Source of the DNA: Larix kaempferi
Lineage: Eukaryota; Streptophyta; Pinopsida; Pinales; Pinaceae
Assembly: GCA_027924585.1 (NCBI GenBank)
Contig: BSBM01000059.1
Coordinates: 5,456,001 to 5,520,000 of the forward strand
Direction: 5' to 3'
Length of the DNA stretch: 64,000 nt
Positions within the stretch are counted from its first letter, which is position 1. The number at the start of each line of letters is the position of its first letter. Below are positions 54,801 to 64,000 of the stretch, piece by piece. The notes under the pieces were generated by a model. The model did not search any database. It had not been told where the DNA came from and saw only the letters and a list, made by a program, of their open reading frames with translations. The position numbers and the translations under genes were made by a program.

Positions 54801-56620
54801 CCCTTCTTAAGAAGGATGTGAAGTTTGTTTGGGATAAGGAGTGTGAGTCATCTTTCACTAAGCTCAAAAAGGCCATTTCAACCTCCCCGGTACTAGCTTG
54901 TCCTGATTACAATAAAGAGTTCATGATTTACTCATATGCTTCGGAAGATACTATTGCTGGTGTGTTGTTACAAAAGAACAACGAAAGCCATGAACAACCT
55001 ATAGCCTTTATGAGTAAAAACTTGAGAGATGCCGAACTGAAATATACCACAACTGAGAAGCAAGCTTATGCCTTAGTTAAAGCCTTGAAACATTTCAGAA
55101 CTTATGTGGGGTATTCCAAAATTAAAGCATATGTGCCTTACCAAGCAGTTAAGGATGTTCTTTCACAAGCAGATGGCATAGGTGTAAGAGGAAATTGGAT
55201 TTCACGTATACAAGAATATGATCTAGAGATTAAGCCAATTAAGATTGTGAAAGGTCAAGGGTTAGCTCAACTTCTAACTGAAAAGGGAGGTAATATGGTA
55301 AATACGATAAGTGAAAAAGATCCTGCTATCTTAAACATTGATGAAGAGCATGAATGGTACAAAGATATCGTATATTTCTTAAGAAACTTGTCATGCCCTG
55401 ACCACCTAGTGGATCATCAAAGAAGAGCATTAAGGCTAAAAGCAGAAAAATATGTTTTAACCCAGGACGGATTAGGATGGAGGAACCCCGATGGAATAAT
55501 CTTGAAATGTGTCAACTTGGAAGAGTCAAAAACCATCATAAAGGAGATGCACTCAGGATTATGTGGTGGTCATTATGCTCCAAGAACAACTGCTGCAAAA
55601 ATCATGAGAGCAGGGTATTATTGGCCTACACTCTTTAAAGATGTACACGCTTATATTAGGATATGCCAAGAATGCCAGTTTTTCTCAGGAAAACCAAGAT
55701 TGCCTGCCTTACCTTTAAATCCTGTAGTGGTTGAAGCTCCTTTTCAACAGTGGGGTATGGATTTTGTAGGTCCTTTTAATGAAAACTCGAGCAATGGATA
55801 TAAGTATATGTTGACCTGCACAGATTATTTCACTCGTTGGGTAGAAGCTATTCCAACCAAGAAGGCTACAGCTGAAGTAGTTGTGAAGTTTTTAGAAGAG
55901 AATATTGTGTCAAGATACGGTTGCCCTCTGAAACTAACAACAGATAATGCCCCAGCCTTCAGTAAAATAGAAATGTCCACCTTTTGCATGAATCATGGAA
56001 TCACCCTCTCTCATTCTTCAAACTATTACCCCCAGGGAAATGGTCTCGCCGAATCAAGTAACAAAAATCTAATTAGGCTGTTGAAAAGAATGGTGGGTGA
56101 AAATAAGAAAAGTTGGGATGTAAAACTAAAATATGCTTTGTGGGCAGATCGAACAACAGTAAAAAGGATTACAGGAAAATCTCCTTTTGAGTTGGTATAT
56201 GGACAAGACTGTAGACTACCAATAAATCTGCAAATACCTGTTTATGAACTGTTGCAGCAATGCACTTCAGATACAGAAGCAATGCAAGGAAGAATTGATA
56301 AATTAGTTGAACTAGATGAAAAGAGAAGAAGTGCTTTCGATAAGATGCTTATAGAACAAGAAAGGGTAAAAGGCACATTTGATCAAAATACTAGAGGTAC
56401 TACCTTTGGTATAGGAGACATAGTTTTATTATGGGATAAGCATAAAGAGAAACCAAGAAATCACACGAAGTTTGAAAGCTTATGGAAAGGTCCGTATAAG
56501 ATAAGTAACCTGGCTGGAAAGGGATCTTTTGTCCTTGAAACCTTAGATGGAGATGAAGTTGAGCTACCTGTGAATGGGAGGATGTTGAAACATTACTTTC
56601 CTCCTATCAACCTTGAATGA
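51803..56620 (+). CDS. pol: Tat-like Ty3/gypsy polyprotein, copy 2 (1605 aa)
   Basis: The frame is the same length and domain order as copy 1: no visible gag core, protease (Asp300), extra RNase H (D460, E498, D522, D572), reverse transcriptase with YQDD, inactive-looking gypsy RNase H, and integrase with HHCC, DD35E and GPY. I see only two residue differences from copy 1: Tyr for Asn in SFQYCNV, and Gly for Ser in SFFGKINF just after the reverse transcriptase thumb region. Gly is the residue normally found there, so copy 2 looks closer to the functional sequence. All enzymatic motifs needed for reverse transcription and integration appear intact, but packaging would need Gag supplied in trans. 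Confidence 0.93.
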   Translation: MPCVTNSENDMILKMMTEMSGLIRNLNGVVLRKQRENIEKYKPFSRTFEGVYANENLQTKPTSGGRVVTRSQAKNNTKDIDKNKTSPKENTLDPKNTTRRFPTQTPNTPPKGILKKNDQPRRLAPQVTKKVISSTPAKPHAKDPVQRKQENTPSKETFPITQEKLNSNILGKLSGSSVMVSLKDLVVIPSVRKQVMHLLDLKMNTKDKEKACNLQIDLSNFVSKPNIPVPLEELLKIPSYYDQATKFLGIEPKIKNPVKVTVEEDPPIMIQSVIDKGRGHPPFYIALEINQLILHNCMLDSGAEVNIMPLKVMEQLELKPSREYRNVCGMDSRPVKSKGMIENLKMKLAAYPAIEISMNVLVLDIPDAWGMLLSREWAAKLGGSIQMDLSYATIPIGEKATYRLMNEKPMTEHVETPDYLFEDAMRPTEEVGNYMVMANYWEEPRQHPFPPSQVWKMHFDGAKSRHGAGAGIVLTSPSGEEKLFAYRLEFDCTNNVAEYEALLLGLEICREQKIKCLNVTGDSDLIVSQVKNQFAAKNNRLRDYRNAVWDTIEMFDAFAIRAVPREENTLADALSVIACTFETPDHLKNKECKVEVIFRPSVPDNQDHWQVFDSDAQIIAFLQNHESFQYCNVNLEDKSNGSSIQDLDVRKLAIPLEKNFNRHDEYKGKRAEPVDEVIEINIGTSVSPRMIRIGKNASPEERKAIVNLIRKYRDIFAWAYDELRTYDPEIIEHTIPLHEGAKPYRQKLRNVNPKLAPLIKKELEKMLAAGIIQPVRHTTWVSNPVIVRKKSGEIRICIDFRNLNQASLKDNYPLPNMENLLQSVTGAGMLSMLDGFSGYNQVRIRKEDRNKTTFTTPWGTFQYIRMPFGLLNAGSTFQRAMDQAFSDLIGKIIAIYQDDLTVFSKERGDHIEHLRRVFERCRKFGISLNPKKSTFGVDEGKLLGHIVSKEGIRIDPERVQAINAIAAPHNVATLQSFFGKINFVRRFIPNLAELAKPLNALLKKDVKFVWDKECESSFTKLKKAISTSPVLACPDYNKEFMIYSYASEDTIAGVLLQKNNESHEQPIAFMSKNLRDAELKYTTTEKQAYALVKALKHFRTYVGYSKIKAYVPYQAVKDVLSQADGIGVRGNWISRIQEYDLEIKPIKIVKGQGLAQLLTEKGGNMVNTISEKDPAILNIDEEHEWYKDIVYFLRNLSCPDHLVDHQRRALRLKAEKYVLTQDGLGWRNPDGIILKCVNLEESKTIIKEMHSGLCGGHYAPRTTAAKIMRAGYYWPTLFKDVHAYIRICQECQFFSGKPRLPALPLNPVVVEAPFQQWGMDFVGPFNENSSNGYKYMLTCTDYFTRWVEAIPTKKATAEVVVKFLEENIVSRYGCPLKLTTDNAPAFSKIEMSTFCMNHGITLSHSSNYYPQGNGLAESSNKNLIRLLKRMVGENKKSWDVKLKYALWADRTTVKRITGKSPFELVYGQDCRLPINLQIPVYELLQQCTSDTEAMQGRIDKLVELDEKRRSAFDKMLIEQERVKGTFDQNTRGTTFGIGDIVLLWDKHKEKPRNHTKFESLWKGPYKISNLAGKGSFVLETLDGDEVELPVNGRMLKHYFPPINLE

Positions 56621-57087
56621 CCTAGTCTCGCATTACCTGGTAGATTAGGGTAGGTAGGAAAACAAATAAGCCTACTTAGGCAGTAGTCAGTCTTTTCAGC
56701 CATTGAGTCTGGCACCTTTTTTAGTCTCTAAGCTCCTTTGTAAGCTCCTAGTTTAACTGAGTACCTGTCACTTTTTCTTTTCCTGCACAATAAAACTCAA
56801 ATTTTGCAAATTATGTTAATTTACTTTCTGCATTTATATTTTATGCATTTATATTTCTGACATAGAGTAGATTTTATTTCAGTTGATTTTATATTTTTCC
56901 CACACATGCGGCATGAGGTATTTTCTTTAGATGTTTGTGAATGCAGAAAATAGGTTGCAAGAATAAAGCTGGAAATAAAATGGTAGAGTGCTGGATCGTG
57001 GATTCGAGTAGCAGAGTTCGAGGACCAGAGATTCTGAGGTTCTCAAGCGCTCATTTCAGCAGAGCACTTGTCCTAGCCGGAGCCAGA
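56621..57087 (+). other. 3' non-coding part of internal region 2
   Basis: It matches the same part of copy 1 almost exactly until about 57045. It then shows four substitutions within about 40 bp (AAGCGCTCATTTCAGCAGAG versus AAGTGCTCACTTCAGCCGAG, and one more in TCCTAGCC). That burst of difference marks the right junction as a separate lineage. Confidence 0.8.
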
Positions 57088-57100
57088 TGTTATCACATAT
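57088..57100 (+). repeat. 13-bp LTR remnant at the right end
   Basis: TGTTATCACATAT is the first 13 bp of the LTR. The sequence then switches directly to satellite (GATGGGGAAAATC). Confidence 0.8.
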
Positions 57101-57254
57101 GATGGGGAAAATCTTTGAAGAGGAGAAGTAAGATGAGCTGATACGAAGGACAATAGAGAATGGGAAGAGGAAAAGTGCCGGAGATCTTGAGTCATCGATC
57201 CCATGACTGCAATCTATGCAATGAAACAACTACGAACAAAGCCCTACACGAGAG
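57101..57254. repeat. Tail of a type-b satellite unit after the Tat-like block
   Basis: It has the type-b tail variants (GTAAGATGAGCTGATACG). It corresponds to the last 154 bp of a b unit, such as 27933-28086 in unit 6. Confidence 0.9.
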
Positions 57255-59192
57255 AAAACGTAGAAAATCACTTTAAGTAGTGTTGATGTTGGTTTCGAGC
57301 TCTACATTCATTTTGTTTATTGGTTTTTCCATTCTTTCAGTGATCCTGGTTATGCTGCTATAAACATTAACAAGAACAAGGAAGGCTCGAAACCACCATC
57401 AACACTGTTCAAGGTGGGTTTCTTCATTTTCTCCTGTGTAGGGTGTTGTTCGTAGTCGTTGCATCACATAGACTGCAGTAATGAGACCGATGACTCAACA
57501 TCTCCCACATTTTTCCTCTTTCCATCCTCTATTATCCCTTGTATCACCTCGTCTCACTTGTATATACTAGCTTGTGAAGGCTAGTATATCTAGAACGTAG
57601 ATATTAGCAATATTTCTCTACGAGAAACTGATTGTGACACCACCTCCTACAAAAAATAAACAAGCAGGCGAATGCGAGGATCAATGAAAGAATGGCAAAT
57701 CGCAGAAAAGAAATGAGTGTCGAGCTCGTTTAAACCATGATGATAAGAGCAATCATCTCCCAACCATAGACAAAGTTATTTGTCTCCCCTGAGCTCAGAC
57801 CTTCAAATAGAGAATGATGTATATCCGGATAGTAGTAGCGCAAACCCTGAAAAACAAGGGAGAAACTTCTCCAATAGTAGAGAACCCCAAAAAATCAGTC
57901 CCTTAACTGAAGTAGCGAACCACTCTTGGCTACAACGAACTTGCTTGAGTGAATGACGAAATGAGAGGCCGAACTCTCTATTTATACACATCAAAGGGTG
58001 ACTTTTTTCCTGACCGGGTTGACCTAACTTTCCCTAACGGCGCCGACCTGACTGGTGCAGTTCTGCCCATTGTATGGGGCAAATTGCCCACTGCTTTGGG
58101 GCAATTTACCCACTGGTCCGACTTGTCTTGGGGAAATACAGAAAATTACATTTAATAAATCTTTTCTTTGTGATTTCACCCCTAGGATTACATTGAGTGT
58201 TTTACATGATCGAATACATTGACATCTTTTCCCATAGGAGGTATCTTAACAAGATGAAATGCAATAAGAATAACTTCCGAAGTTGTACCGTTTCGAACAC
58301 TCCCTCTCAAAAGGGAAGGTATTCTTTGAATATTGTATTCTAATCTTATTCTTTATTTGGTCGACCTATGAAGTGATGCCCCATGCAGCTACTACTCCAA
58401 CACTGCCTCTTGGCCATGGAGGTATCGTCAGCATGATCATACCGAAACACATCTCGATATCATAAGTACATCACAGTTATCTCTAACCTCTCTATACCAT
58501 AAGGAAGGTCTTCCAACACAATCACAGTTAGTCGAGAGGTGTCAACAAATCGATCTTCATGCATCTGCTCAATCCAGTCCATTGTGAAACATGCACTAGC
58601 TCCACGACTCTGCCCTCTCCATAGGTGAGTCACTCGTGCATCAGCTCAAGAACTCTGCACAGTCCATCGTAGAGTCTATCATGCATCAATACAATGTGCT
58701 CAGCTCAACCCAATCCATCGAGTGCCTACATCATCAACACTCCCTCTTAGCTAAAAAGGTATCATCACGTCAGAACACATCTTGTTATCATAAGAGGGTC
58801 CATTCCAGCACAGGCATACACTCAACAAAGAAGAACGTTCTCCAAATGAACCATCCACAAATAAGCATGTTCCACAATGGCACACGCTCCACAGAGGAGT
58901 ACGTTCAAGAAATGAACCATCCCACAAAGGGACCATATCATCTTTTTAAAGAAGATATATGATCTACCTGATGAACTTGGTCATTCTAGACCACAGAGGA
59001 TTACTTCCGCAAGCACTTTATCTGTGGAAGGTGGCAATGAGGGGGGAAATCTTTGAAGAAGAGAAGTGAGATGAGGTGATACGAATGACAATAGAGGACG
59101 GAAAGGGGAAAAATGCCGGAGATGTTGAGTCATCGATCCCATGACTGCAGTCTATGCGATGAAACAACTACGAACAACGCCCTACACGAGAG
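57255..59192. repeat. Satellite unit 12 (type a, 1938 bp)
   Basis: A full-length type-a unit. It is nearly identical to units 7, 9 and 14, which shows that the array on both sides of the Tat-like block is the same higher-order family. Confidence 0.93.
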
Positions 59193-61114
59193 AAAATGTA
59201 GAAAATCACCTTAAATAGTGTTGATGTTGGTTTCGAGCTCCACACTCATTTTGTTTATGTGCTTTTCCATTCTTTTAGCGATCCTAGTTATGCTGCTATA
59301 AACATTAACAAGCTCAACCAAGGCTCGAAACCACCATCAACACTGTTCAAGGTGAGTCTCTTCATTTTCTCCTGTGTGGGGTGTTGTTCGTAGTCGTTGG
59401 ATCACATAGACTGCAGTAATGAGATCGATGACCCAACATATCCCACATTTTTCCTCTTTCCATCCTCTATTGTCCCCGGTATCATCTCGTCTCGGTTGTA
59501 TATACTAGCCTGTGAAGGCTAGTATATCTGGAATATAGATTTTAGCAATATTTCTCTACGCGAAACTGATTGTGACACCACCTCCTACAAAAAATAAACA
59601 AGCAGGCGAATGTGAGGATCACTGAAAGAATAGCAAATCACAGAAACAAAATGAGTGTCAAGCTCGTTTAAACCATGATGATAAGAACAATCATCTCCCA
59701 ACCATAGACAAAGCTATTTGTCTCCCCCGAGCTCAGACCTTCCAATAGAGAACGATGTACATACGGATAGTAGTAGCGCAAACCCTAGAAAACAAGGGAG
59801 AAACTTCTCCAATAGTGGAGAACCCCAAAAAATCAGTCCCTTAACTGAAGTAGGGAACCACTCTTGGTTAGAGCGAACTTGCTTGAGTGAATGATGAAAT
59901 GAGAGGTCGAACTCTCTATTTATACACATCAAAGGGTGACTTTTTTCCTGACCAGGTCGACCTAACTTTCCCTAACTGCGCCGACCTGACTGGTGCAGTT
60001 CTGCCCATTGTATGGGGCAAATTTCCGACTGCTTTGGGGCAGTTTACCCACTGGTCCGACCTGTCTTTCAGGGGAAATACAGAAAATTACATTTAATAAA
60101 TCTTTTCTTTGTGATTTCACCGCTAGGTTTACATTGAGTGTTTTACATGATCAAATACATTGACGTCTTGTCCCATAGGAGGTACCTTAACAAGATGAAA
60201 TGCAAAAAGAATAAATTCTGAAGTTGTACTGTTTCCAACACTCCCTCTCAACAAGGAAGGTATTCTTCGAACACTGTATTCTAATCATATTCTTAATTTG
60301 GTCGACCTATGAGGTGATGCCCCATGCAGCTACTACTCCAACACTGCCTCTTGGCCATGGAGGTATCGTCAGCATTATCATACTGAAACACATCTCGATA
60401 TCATATGTACATCACAGTTATCTCTAACCTCTCTATACCATAAGGAAGGTCTTCCAACACAATCACAGTTAGTCGAGAAGTGTCCACAAAGGAAAATGCA
60501 CTAGCTCCACGACTCCGCTCCTCTCCCTAGGTGAATCACTCGTGCATCAGCTCAAGAACTCTGCACAGTCCATCGTAGAGTCTATTATGCATCAATACAA
60601 TGTGCTCAGCTCAACCCAGTCCATCTGGTGCCTACATCATCAACACTCCCTCTTCGCTGGAGAGGTATCATCACATCGGAACACATCTTGTTATCATAAG
60701 AGGCTCCATTCCAACACAGGGATCGACTCCACAAAGGAGAAAGTTCCCCAAATGAACCATCCACAAATAAGCATGTTCAACAAAGAAACCATCCCACAAT
60801 GGGACAAACTCCACGGAGGATAACGTTCCACAAAGCAACCATCCCACAAAGGGACCATATCATCTTTTTAAAGAAGATATATGATCTACGTGATGAACTT
60901 GGTCATTCTAGACAACAGAGGATTACTTCCTCAAGCACTTTATCTGTGGAAGGTGGCAATGATGGGGAAAATCTTTGAAGAGGAGAAGTAAGATGAGCTG
61001 ATACGAAGGACAATAGAGAATGGGAAGAGGAAAAGTGCCGGAGATCTTGAGTCATCGATCCCATGACTGCAATCTATGCAATGAAACAACTACGAACAAC
61101 GCCCTACACGAGAG
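59193..61114. repeat. Satellite unit 13 (type b, 1922 bp)
   Basis: A full-length type-b unit with an intact 28-bp palindrome near 59503. Confidence 0.93.
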
Positions 61115-63052
61115 AAAACGTAGAAAATCACCTTAAGTAGTGTTGATGTTGGTTTCGAGCTCTACATTCATTTTGTTTATTGGTTTTTCCATTCTTTCAG
61201 TGATCCTGGTTATGCTGCTATAAACATTAACAAGAACAAGGAAGGCTCGAAACCACCATCAACACTGTTCAAGGTGGGTTTCTTCATTTTCTCCTGTGTA
61301 GGGTGTTGTTCGTAGTCATTGCATCACATAGACTGCAGTAATGAGACCGATGACTCAACATCTCCCACATTTTTCCTCTTTCCATCCTCTATTATCCCTT
61401 GTATCACCTCGTCTCACTTGTATATACTAGCTTGTGAAGGCTAGTATATCTGGAACGTAGATATTAGCAATATTTCTCTACGAGAAACTGATTGTGACAC
61501 CACCTCCTACAAAAAATAAACAAGCAGGCGAATGCGAGGATCAATGAAAGAATGGCAAATCGCAGAAAAGAAATGAGTGTCGAGCTCGTTTAAACCATGA
61601 TGATAAGAGCAATCATCTCCCAACCATAGAAAAAGTTATTTGTCTCCCTTGAGCTCAGACCTTCAAATAGAGAATGATTTATATCCGGATAGTAGTAGCG
61701 CAAACCCTAGAAAACAAGGGAGAAACTTCTCCAATAGTGGAGAACCCCAAAAAATCAGTCCCTTAACTGAAGTAGCGAACCACTCTTGGCTACAACGAAC
61801 TTGCTTGAGTGAATGACGAAATGAGAGGCCGAACTCTCTATTTATACACATCAAAGGGTGACTTTTTTCCTGACCGGGTTGACCTAACTTTCCCTAACGG
61901 CGCCGACCTGACTGGTGCAGTTCTGCCCATTGTATGGGGCAAATTGCCCACTGCTTTGGGGCAATTTACCCACTGGTACGGCTTGTCTTGGGGAAATACA
62001 GAAAATTACATTTAATAAATCTTTTCTTTGTGATTTCACCCCTAGGATTACATTGAGTGTTTTACATGATCGAATACATTGACATCTTTTCCCATAGGAG
62101 GTATCTTAACAAGATGAAATGCAATAAGAATAACTTCCGAAGTTGTACCGTTTCGAACACTCCCTCTCAAAAGGGAAGGTATTCTTCGAATATTGTATTC
62201 TAATCTTATTCTTTATTTGGTCGACCTATGAAGTGATGCCCCATGCAGCTACTACTCCAACACTGCCTCTTGGCCATGGAGGTATCGTCAGCATGATCAT
62301 ACCGAAACACATCTCGATATCATAAGTACATCACAGTTATCTCTAACCTCTCTATACCGTAAGGAAGGTCTTCCAACACAATCACAGTTAGTCGAGAGGT
62401 GTCAACAAATCGATCTTCGTGCATCTGCTCAATCCAGTCCATTGTGAAACATGCACTAGCTCCACGACTCTGCCCTCTCCATAGGTGAGTCACTCGTGCA
62501 TTAGCTCAAGAACTCTGCACAGTCCATCGTAGAGTCTATCATGCATCAATAAAGTGTGCTCAGCTCAACCCAATCCATCGAGTGCCTACATCATCAACAC
62601 TCCCTCTTAGCTAAAGAGGTATCATCACGTCGGAACACATCTTGTTATCATAAGAGGGTCCATTCCAGCACAGGCATACACTCAACAAAGAAGAACGTTC
62701 CCCAAATGAACCATCCACAAATAAGCATGTTCCACAATGGCACACGCTCCACAGAGGAGTACGTTCCAGAAATGAACCATCCCACAAAGGGACCATATCA
62801 TCTTTTTAAAGAAGATATATGATCTACCTGATGAACTTGGTCATTCTAGACCATAGATGATTACTTCCGCAAGCACTTTATATGTGGAAGGTGGCAATGA
62901 GGGGGGAAATCTTTGAAGAAGAGAAGTGAGATGAGGTGATACGAATGACAATAGAGGACGGAAAGGGGAAAAATGCCGGAGATGTTGAGTCATCGATCCC
63001 ATGACTGCAGTCTATGCAATGAAACAACTACGAACAACGCCCTACACGAGAG
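61115..63052. repeat. Satellite unit 14 (type a, 1938 bp)
   Basis: A full-length type-a unit that shares the TACGGCTTG variant with unit 9. Confidence 0.93.
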
Positions 63053-64000
63053 AAAATGTAGAAAATCACATTAAATAGTGTTGATGTTGGTTTCGAGCTC
63101 CACACTCATTTTGTTATGTGCTTTTCCATTCTTTTAGCGATCCTAGTTATGCTGCTATAAACATTAAGAAGCTCAACGAAGGCTCGAAACCACCATCAAC
63201 ACTGTTCAAGGTGAGTCTTTTCATTTTCTCCTGTGTGAGGTGTTGTTCGTAGTCGTTGGATCACATAGACTGCAGTAATGAGATCGATGACCCAACATAT
63301 CCCACATTTTTCCTCTTTCCATCCTCTATTGTCCCCGCTATCATCTCGTCTCGGTTGTATATACTAGCCTGTGAAGGCTAGTATATCTGGAATATAGATT
63401 TTAACAATATTTCTCTACGCGAAACTGATTGTGACACCACCTCCTACAAAAAATAAACAAGCAGGCGAATGCGAGGATCACTGAAAGAATTGCAAATCAC
63501 AGAAACAAAATGAGTGTCAAGCTCGTTTAAACCATGATGATAAGAACAATCATCTCCCAACCATAGACAAAGCTATTTGTCTCCCCCGAGCTCAGACCTT
63601 CCAATAGAGAACGATGTACATACGGATAGTAGTAGCGCAAACCCTAGAAAACAAGGGAGAAACTTCTCCAATAGTGGAGAACCCCAAAAAATCAGTCCCT
63701 TAACTGAAGTAGGGAACCACTCTTGGTTAGAGCGAACTTGCTTGAGTGAATGATGAAATGAGAGGTCGAACTCTCTATTTATACACATCAATGGGTGACT
63801 TTTTTCCTGACCGGGTCGGCCTAACTTTCCCTAACTGCGCCGACCTGACTGGTGCAGTTCTGCCCATTGTATGGGGCAAATTTCCGACTGCTTTGGGGCA
63901 GTTTACCCACTGGTCCGACCTGTCTTTCAGGGGAAATACAGAAAATTACATTTAATAAATCTTTTTCTTTGTGATTTCACCGCTAGGTTTACATTGAGTG
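63053..64000. repeat. Satellite unit 15 (type b), cut by the window end
   Basis: It is the first 948 bp of a type-b unit with small indels (for example TTTTGTTATGTG near 63111). The array evidently continues beyond the window. Confidence 0.93.

Larger units (their letters stand above)
37171..57100 (+). mobile_element. Tandem pair of Tat-like Ty3/gypsy retrotransposons
   Basis: Two 9,937-bp copies lie head to tail: LTR1, internal 1, LTR2, internal 2, then a 13-bp LTR remnant. At the left, 43 bp of the internal 3' end precede LTR1. The block is thus cut within element sequence on both sides and lacks a target duplication. By eye the copies differ at about six LTR sites and a handful of internal sites, so the duplication or the elements are young. 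The array on the right resumes in a type-b tail, about 2,343 bp further along the repeat than where the left side stops. Confidence 0.9.

Overview
This window looks like nuclear DNA from a seed plant with a repeat-rich genome, and I see no intact host protein-coding gene in it. The evidence is a plant-type LINE RNase H fragment, a Tat-like Ty3/gypsy element primed by tRNA-Asp, a CACTA-type transposon terminus, and a fragment of plant riboflavin kinase/FMN hydrolase inside a solo LTR. A gymnosperm or another very large genome is my guess from the amount and style of repeats; nothing in the sequence proves it.

Positions 1-12,967 are a mosaic of broken mobile elements. There is an LTR-like flank with a degenerate GCAC..TCGAG motif cluster (about 250-680), a 5'-truncated LINE tail (995-1681) followed by a 34-bp tandem repeat, and a small non-autonomous LTR retrotransposon on the minus strand (4113-6653). 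That element has an initiator-Met-type primer binding site, a broken protease-like/coiled-coil gene and an internal 260-bp duplication. Next come a long polypyrimidine tract (7311-7530), a tRNA-Val(UAC)-like gene (11974-12044), and a 35-bp G-rich minisatellite (12101-12790) that runs into a CACTA-type end at 12967.

Positions 12,968-37,170 and 57,101-64,000 are one tandem array of a unit of about 1.93 kb. From the fourth unit onward two unit types alternate, 'a' (1938 bp) and 'b' (1922 bp), giving a 3,860-bp higher-order repeat. The first units are more divergent and rearranged. Each unit carries nested inverted repeats, a short palindrome, a conserved minus-strand TATA-like box, and a motif present three times (CAACACTcCCTCT). 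The ancestor may have been an LTR element in the minus orientation.

Two insertions interrupt the array. The first, 21,435-24,993, is a clean TG...CA element of 3,559 bp with a 5-bp target duplication (GACCT). It has no second LTR, so it is most likely a solo LTR, and it contains an intronless riboflavin kinase fragment with one nonsense codon. The second, 37,171-57,100, is a tandem pair of 9,937-bp Tat-like elements in the order LTR-internal-LTR-internal-remnant. Each LTR is 4,495 bp, and each internal region has a 1,605-codon polyprotein ordered protease, extra RNase H, reverse transcriptase, degenerate gypsy RNase H, integrase. No gag core or zinc knuckle is visible. The two copies differ by only about ten substitutions seen by eye. 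The block ends inside element sequence on both sides and the flanking array jumps phase, so it is not a simple insertion.

The window is therefore a satellite array edge colonised by young LTR elements. The points most worth checking are the unusual domain order and missing gag of the Tat-like elements, how the tandem pair formed, the foldback satellite and its possible transcription into double-stranded RNA, and the captured riboflavin kinase fragment.
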